Of a DNA stretch of 64,000 nt, positions 59,507-64,000 are shown piece after piece. This stretch comes from Planctomycetes bacterium B3_Pla (GTDB lineage Bacteria > Planctomycetota > Phycisphaerae > Sedimentisphaerales > Anaerobacaceae). The stretch's first letter is position 1, and each line of letters opens with the position of its first letter. The position numbers were made by a program, and so were the translations under genes. The notes under the pieces were generated by a model. That model saw nothing but the letters and a program-made list of their open reading frames with translations. It did no database searches and was not told where the DNA came from. The stretch lies in NCBI GenBank assembly GCA_005223045.1, contig NJBM01000008.1:1-64000 (forward strand). Reading direction: 5' to 3'.

Positions 59507-60205
59507 ATGGATAGACTTTGGCAAATTCTGGAAGGTGCGTCCCCGACCGCGACACTCTTCACGGCCGAAGCGGTTCTTCTGTCATTACTGCTTGCTTTCG
59601 TTCTCGGGCAGGCGATGGCCTGGGTTTACTATTTCACTCACAGCGGCCTGTCTTACTCGCGGTCCTTCGTGCAATCGCTGATCCTTATTACTGTTGTCGT
59701 AGCGATGGTCATGGCTGTCATCGGCACAAGCATCATTACCGCAGTTGGCTTGATGGGCGCTTTGGCAATCATACGTTTTCGAAATATTGTCAAAGATACG
59801 AGGGACATCGCCTTCATTTTTTGTTCGCTGGTCGTGGGCATGGCGGCAGGCTCTCAGCGATATGCAGTCGCTATTCTCGGAACCGTTATTCTGGGCCTGA
59901 TAGTCATATATCTGCACTTGGCCGATTTCGGAACGCACCAGCCGCATAACGGTTTCTTGCGCTTCACCTTTACGGGCCATATCGAACCCGACAGCACGAT
60001 TTTCACTATTCTCAAACGTTTTTGCGGGCAGTTCACCCTGATATCGGCACAAGACAGCGGCTTTGGAACATCCGAGGTCGAGTACGCATATCAACTGATG
60101 ATACGAAACACGGCAAGAAACCAGCAGATGTTGTCCGATCTGCAGAGCGTCGAGGGCCTTGAGAATATCAGCCTGACAATGCAGGAACGATTGCTGGAGG
60201 TTTAG
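59507..60205 (+). CDS. DUF4956 membrane protein
   Basis: 232 residues. Four predicted membrane helices in the first 140 residues (AVLLSLLLAFVLGQAMAWVY; SLILITVVVAMVMAVIGTSI; IAFIFCSLVVGMAAG; YAVAILGTVILGLIVIYL), with the conserved GLMGALAIIRFRNIVKDTRD between helices 2 and 3. That motif is the hallmark of DUF4956. A soluble C-terminal domain of about 85 residues follows. The family is repeatedly found beside VTC-domain genes and is thought to be the membrane partner; no activity is known. Spacing to both neighbours is under ten bases. Confidence 0.9.
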   Translation: MDRLWQILEGASPTATLFTAEAVLLSLLLAFVLGQAMAWVYYFTHSGLSYSRSFVQSLILITVVVAMVMAVIGTSIITAVGLMGALAIIRFRNIVKDTRDIAFIFCSLVVGMAAGSQRYAVAILGTVILGLIVIYLHLADFGTHQPHNGFLRFTFTGHIEPDSTIFTILKRFCGQFTLISAQDSGFGTSEVEYAYQLMIRNTARNQQMLSDLQSVEGLENISLTMQERLLEV

Positions 60206-60212
60206 GCTGCGT

Positions 60213-61388
60213 ATGAAAAGGATAGACATTAAAAGTTATCCGTTTCGTTTGCGTCTGCACCTGCTGCCGATCCTTGTGTGGCTGGGAGCGGTGGCCTGTG
60301 TGATCGGGCTGTTTTCACGCCGGTCGCAACGTTTTGAAGTCCTTGGGCTCGCCCAGGGCCAGATGCGCCAAATCGCAGCAACTTCTCCGGCCAGACTCGA
60401 TAGCGTTTCGGTCCGGCTGTTCGAGCAGGTGCAGGAGGGACAGACTCTGGCCGTGCTCAATACAGTGCTCGACGATGAACAACCGCGGCAGCAACTGCAG
60501 GCAGAACTAAATACCGTGTTGGCGGAAATAGAACGCCTGACCGCGCAACTGGTGCCTACGCAGGACACTCTCTTTGCGGAAAAAGCAGATCGGGAAACCA
60601 CCCGAATTAGCGACAGCAGGAGATTCTCGGTTGATGTGGATAACGCAAGGCTCGATATACTGAGGCTGCGCGCCCTCGTTGAGACCGACAAGATTACTCT
60701 GGAGGATCTCGCCTGGGACGTAAAAATTACCGAGCAGCTCGTCTCCGAACAGGCCGTGGCGCCTTATGAACTTCAAAAAACAAAGACCCGGCATAATGCG
60801 CTGGCGAAGAAGATCGAGGAAAACGAGCACTTGTTGAAACAGGCCCGGGCTACTTTGGAACAAGCCTTGCGTCGAAGCGAGCAGTATGGCCAAAGCCAGC
60901 CCCATCACCCATCGGTCGAAGGTGCGCTTGACGTGGTGCGAAAAGCGATAAAGGTCCAGGAAGAGCGGATGAACGAAGTGCTGACGCAGATCGAATCATT
61001 GGACCGGCGTGAAGCATTGGAGCTGAAGGCCCCGTTTGGCGGCGTCGTAAGTCAAATCCTGCATCACCAGACAGAGGTTGTGCTGGCCGGCGAGCCGATA
61101 ATGACCGTCTCGGAGGGCGAGGTCACCGAGATCATCGCTTACGCAAGCGAGAGCCAGATGAGCCTGATTAAAGAGGGGATGGCTGTCGAGCTTATAAAAG
61201 GCAGCGAGCCGGCAAAGACACAGATCGAGCGTTCCGAGGTGACATACGTTGGGCCGGTCGTCGAGCCAATGCCGGCGCAGTTGTGGCTCAATCCGAATGT
61301 GCCGCAGTGGGGAAGGCCCTTTCTGATTAAGGCCCCCGCGCAAATGAAACTGACAATAGGTGAGAAAGTCGGAATACGCACGCAGTAG
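60213..61388 (+). CDS. HlyD-like membrane-fusion adaptor
   Basis: 391 residues. One N-terminal membrane helix (LHLLPILVWLGAVACVIGLF), a lipoyl/barrel half (ATSPARLDSVSVRLFEQVQEG, then GQTLAVL), a long alpha-helical hairpin (about 85-255) and the returning lipoyl strand (LELKAPFGGVVSQILHHQTEV, LAGEPIMTVSEG). This is the periplasmic adaptor of type I or RND-like exporters, linking inner membrane to a TolC-type channel. Here it follows VTC and DUF4956 rather than an ABC or RND pump. Confidence 0.9.
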   Translation: MKRIDIKSYPFRLRLHLLPILVWLGAVACVIGLFSRRSQRFEVLGLAQGQMRQIAATSPARLDSVSVRLFEQVQEGQTLAVLNTVLDDEQPRQQLQAELNTVLAEIERLTAQLVPTQDTLFAEKADRETTRISDSRRFSVDVDNARLDILRLRALVETDKITLEDLAWDVKITEQLVSEQAVAPYELQKTKTRHNALAKKIEENEHLLKQARATLEQALRRSEQYGQSQPHHPSVEGALDVVRKAIKVQEERMNEVLTQIESLDRREALELKAPFGGVVSQILHHQTEVVLAGEPIMTVSEGEVTEIIAYASESQMSLIKEGMAVELIKGSEPAKTQIERSEVTYVGPVVEPMPAQLWLNPNVPQWGRPFLIKAPAQMKLTIGEKVGIRTQ

Positions 61389-61399
61389 ATGCCAGAGAT

Positions 61400-63004
61400 A
61401 TGATTTGCAATTGCTCTACCAGGCAAGTGGCTTGTTTAGTCATGCTAAGTGTGGCGGGTTTGTACAGTATGACCGGCTGCGCCGACCGCAACTACAAACG
61501 GGAAGCCGACGAGCAGGCCTACGGCATCATCGATCAGAAATGGAACGAGGATTTTGGCGCGAAAGCTAACTACAAGGTCAGCGATGTCGCGCCGTCGCCA
61601 AATGACATTCAAATCGCCAAGGATGTCGCCATACCGGACGTGCTGACCCTGCCGCAGGCAGTCGCACTGGCGACGGCACACAATCGCGAGTATCAGAGCC
61701 GGCGAGAGGAGCTTTTTATCAGGGCGTTGGATCTGCGGCTTACCCGGCACGAATTTGAGACTCAATTCTTCGGCGGTTTCAGCGGCGGCTACAACGCAGA
61801 TCGCAACGATGAGGCGGTAGGCGCCGAGGCTAATATAGGTTTCAGGCGATTGCTCGCCGGGGGGACCAGAATCAGCACCGAAATTGCCGGCGCCTGGGTC
61901 GAAATACTCACCGGCAACCTGAGGAGCGGGCTGGCTTCGATCCTGAGCACAACCATTACACAGCCGCTCCTTCGCGGCAGCGAACGCAAAATCGTGGTGG
62001 AAAACCTCACCCAGGCCGAGCGTGACACGCTCTATCAGGTGCGTTCCTTCAATCGGTTTCGCAAGACTTTTGTGGTATCCGTTATCGCCCAGTATTACAA
62101 GGTCCTGCAGCGGCGTGAAGAAGCGAAGAATGCGCGAACGAATTATATCACTCTGGCCTGGGTCTCTGAGCGTGTCGAGAAATTAGCCAACGCCGGTTGG
62201 GTGCCCCTGCTCGAGCTTGATGAGGCCAGGCAGAAAAAGCTGCAAGCTTCCAACATATATTCTCAGGCCCAAAAGAAGTATCAACAGGCGCTTGACGAGT
62301 TCAAGATAACTCTGAGCTTACCCACTGCGAAGGAACTGCAATTGGATGAAAAAGAATTCGAAGCTCTCAGGGCGGCGGGAATGAGCGAGCCTGATTTTTC
62401 GCAGGAGCAGGTCACCGAAGCTGCATTAGTGACGCGTCTCGATCTGGCTAATGGTGCCGACGCTGTCATCGATGCCCAGCGAAAAGTCTTTGTTGCCACA
62501 GACAGCCTTCGAGCCGATGCAAGCCTGATCGGCACCGTCGGGGCTATTTCGGCAAGACGGGGCAATCGGCAGACTTTGGGATGGTTCAGAGAAGAATACG
62601 GCGTCGGTCTGGAGCTTGACCTGCCCTTGGACAGGGTGCCGGAACAGAATGTTTATCGCAAGTCCCTGATAATGCTAAACCAGCGACAGCGAGAGTACGA
62701 GCAAGCCTCCGACGTAGTGACTCTGGAAGTGCGCCAGGCCCATCGGGATTTGAGCGAAGCAGCCGAGCGTTATAAAGTGCTCTCGGAAGCTCTCGAATTA
62801 GCTCAGCAGCGGTTCAACCGTACTTTTCTGCTGCTTCAGTACGGCAAGGCGAGCAGTCGTCGGGTGCTCCAGGCCCAGGGCGATTTGTTTGACGCTCAGA
62901 ACGACGCAGCGCAGGCTCTGGTGGATTACACCCTGGCAACGTTGAATTTCTATCGCGACACAGGCGTGCTCCGCGTACGCCCCGACGGAATGTGGGAGCT
63001 TTAG
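61400..63004 (+). CDS. TolC-like outer-membrane efflux lipoprotein
   Basis: 534 residues. Signal peptide with lipobox SMTGC (Cys about 27). Two TolC/OEP repeats follow (about 80-310 and 330-525), each a long helical pair around beta strands: LTLPQAVALATAHNREYQSR opens the first, and RLDLANGADAVIDAQRKVFV marks the second. The gene lies 11 bases after the adaptor, so the two form an adaptor plus outer-membrane channel set. Together with the DUF4956 protein it could build an envelope-spanning conduit. Confidence 0.92.
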   Translation: MICNCSTRQVACLVMLSVAGLYSMTGCADRNYKREADEQAYGIIDQKWNEDFGAKANYKVSDVAPSPNDIQIAKDVAIPDVLTLPQAVALATAHNREYQSRREELFIRALDLRLTRHEFETQFFGGFSGGYNADRNDEAVGAEANIGFRRLLAGGTRISTEIAGAWVEILTGNLRSGLASILSTTITQPLLRGSERKIVVENLTQAERDTLYQVRSFNRFRKTFVVSVIAQYYKVLQRREEAKNARTNYITLAWVSERVEKLANAGWVPLLELDEARQKKLQASNIYSQAQKKYQQALDEFKITLSLPTAKELQLDEKEFEALRAAGMSEPDFSQEQVTEAALVTRLDLANGADAVIDAQRKVFVATDSLRADASLIGTVGAISARRGNRQTLGWFREEYGVGLELDLPLDRVPEQNVYRKSLIMLNQRQREYEQASDVVTLEVRQAHRDLSEAAERYKVLSEALELAQQRFNRTFLLLQYGKASSRRVLQAQGDLFDAQNDAAQALVDYTLATLNFYRDTGVLRVRPDGMWEL

Positions 63005-63028
63005 ATTCCAGCCAATGCCCCAATGATT

Positions 63029-63079
63029 GTCATTCCTGCGAAACCTGTCCTGAGCAAAGCCGAAGGAGCAGGAATCCAG
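63029..63079. repeat. TCATTCCTGC-family palindrome with nested insert
   Basis: GTCATTCCTGCGAA and GCAGGAATCCAG form the usual hairpin arms, but the loop is replaced by CCTGTCCTGAGC...CCGAAGG (63044-63066). That insert also splits a different repeat at 19517-19539. The rest of the gap up to 63232 is AT-rich with no gene. Confidence 0.7.
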
Positions 63080-63232
63080 AATCGAAGCGACCTGTTCTTA
63101 GGTGAGTACGCCCCGATACTCCACCAATCATAGCTTGGATAATACGATAAATTTTAGTGGATTTTACCTCGCATTTATTCTACGGTATGGCAAAAGATTG
63201 TTTTCTACCTCAATCAGGAGCCTAAAGATTTG

Positions 63233-64000
63233 ATGTGTTCTAATAAGGGACTATACAGATTTAGTGAAATCGAGAAGAAATGGCAGCGTTTCTGGCAAGA
63301 GTCCAAGGTATTCAAGGCGAAAGACTGCGATGATTCCAGGCCCAAGTATTATGTGCTGGACATGTTTCCCTATCCGAGCGGCCAGGGTCTGCACGTGGGC
63401 CATCCGGAAGGTTATACCGCCAGCGACATAGTCGCCCGATACAAGAGAATGAAAGGCTTCAACGTCCTGCATCCTTTCGGCTGGGACGCTTTCGGCCTTC
63501 CCGCCGAGCAACATGCCATTCAGACCGGCACCGCGCCCGAGGCTACAACCCAAAAGAACATCGACAATATGCGCCGGCAGACCAAGTCCCTGGGTTTTAG
63601 CTACGATTGGGACAGGGAAGTCGCCACGACCGACCCGGGTTACTATAAATGGACGCAGTGGATTTTCCTGAAGCTCTTTAACAGCTACTTCGACGACGCC
63701 GATCAGAAAGCCAAACCGATTGAAGAGTTACACATTCCTGCCGGTCTAAGCGGCGACGAAAAACAGAAGTATATAGACAACCAGCGCCTGGCTTATGAGG
63801 CGGAAGTTCCTGTCAACTGGTGTCCGGAGCTGGGGACGGTCCTGGCTAATGAAGAAGTGATAGGGGGGCTGAGCGAGCGTGGGGGCCATCCGGTAATCAG
63901 AAAGCCGATGCGGCAGTGGATGCTCAGGATCACTAAATATGCCGAAAAGCTCCTGGACGATCTGGCCGAGGTGGACTGGCCGTACTCGATAAAGAAATTG
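63233..64000 (+). CDS. leuS: Leucyl-tRNA synthetase, 5' part
   Basis: 256 codons, open to the window edge, from an ATG with AGGAG twelve bases upstream. [20 protein letters not shown] is followed by the class I HIGH motif in [17 protein letters not shown], then [40 protein letters not shown] and [19 protein letters not shown], all diagnostic of bacterial LeuRS. A stretch of about 25 residues ([20 protein letters not shown]) before EVPVNWCP is an insertion relative to the shortest LeuRS forms. The editing domain and the KMSKS motif lie beyond the window. Confidence 0.96.
   Translation, partial: MCSNKGLYRFSEIEKKWQRFWQESKVFKAKDCDDSRPKYYVLDMFPYPSGQGLHVGHPEGYTASDIVARYKRMKGFNVLHPFGWDAFGLPAEQHAIQTGTAPEATTQKNIDNMRRQTKSLGFSYDWDREVATTDPGYYKWTQWIFLKLFNSYFDDADQKAKPIEELHIPAGLSGDEKQKYIDNQRLAYEAEVPVNWCPELGTVLANEEVIGGLSERGGHPVIRKPMRQWMLRITKYAEKLLDDLAEVDWPYSIKKL

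Overview
The window is about 64 kb of a bacterial chromosome, with densely packed genes on both strands, moderate to high GC and no phage or plasmid backbone. The best fit is a member of the Planctomycetota, probably class Phycisphaerae (Sedimentisphaerales-like). The reasons are three exported proteins with a planctomycete-style PEP-CTERM tail (PAPGA-(I/L)-LLGSIG, a membrane segment, then RRRRTL), a large surface protein with the DDFE...FIDDI C-terminal module common in that class, an aroD-aroE fusion, and intergenic regions full of short palindromic repeats. The taxonomic call is inference; no rRNA or tRNA gene was seen.

Layout. 0-4 kb: a tandem array of three PEP-CTERM genes on the minus strand, two of them seven-repeat propeller-like paralogues, each with its own duplicated upstream region and terminator. 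4-8 kb: a fused shikimate-pathway gene, then a run of three nucleotidyltransferase (MNT)/HEPN modules, one degraded. 8-14 kb: argG, a prepilin peptidase with a large insertion, an OmpA-type lipoprotein and a ComEC-like DNA-uptake channel. 14-19.5 kb: an exported amidohydrolase, a flavin-nucleotide-binding-type protein, serS, a four-helix-bundle protein set in TATCAGG repeats, and a lipoprotein. 19.7-24 kb: a minus-strand fatty-acid cluster of two dehydratase-like hotdog proteins, an unusually long acyl carrier protein and two ketosynthases, one with Asn in place of the second catalytic His. 24-30 kb: a leucine-rich-repeat surface protein, a DUF2283/DUF4258 pair, a hicBA locus whose toxin gene is cut off by a palindromic repeat, an intact hicAB locus, an acetyltransferase and an ABC-2 permease. 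30-37 kb: three SPFH (HflK/HflC-like) genes followed by a metal P-type ATPase. 37-43.7 kb: an ABC exporter operon with a large protein of unknown function, then a UvrD/PcrA helicase. 43.9-48.4 kb: a Tat-exported GH10 xylanase, pgi, a mannose-1-phosphate guanylyltransferase and ruvX. 48.6-53.3 kb: rpsO, pnp and a histidine kinase/NtrC-type regulator pair. 53.5-58.3 kb: a broken parE-like toxin gene, a membrane-anchored nuclease, and aspartokinase, an apgM-like proposed homoserine kinase, and homoserine dehydrogenase. 58.4-63 kb: an operon of a VTC-domain protein, a DUF4956 membrane protein, an HlyD-like adaptor and a TolC-like lipoprotein. 63.2 kb to the end: the 5' part of leuS.

The strongest candidate for an undescribed system is the VTC / DUF4956 / HlyD / TolC operon. 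It looks like a polyphosphate-type polymerase domain coupled to an envelope-spanning channel that has no recognisable inner-membrane pump. Next are the triple-SPFH plus metal-ATPase operon and the ketosynthase pair. The second theme is repeat biology. At least five families of short palindromic repeats fill the gaps; some are nested in one another, some have truncated toxin genes, and one overlaps a possible start codon of pgi.
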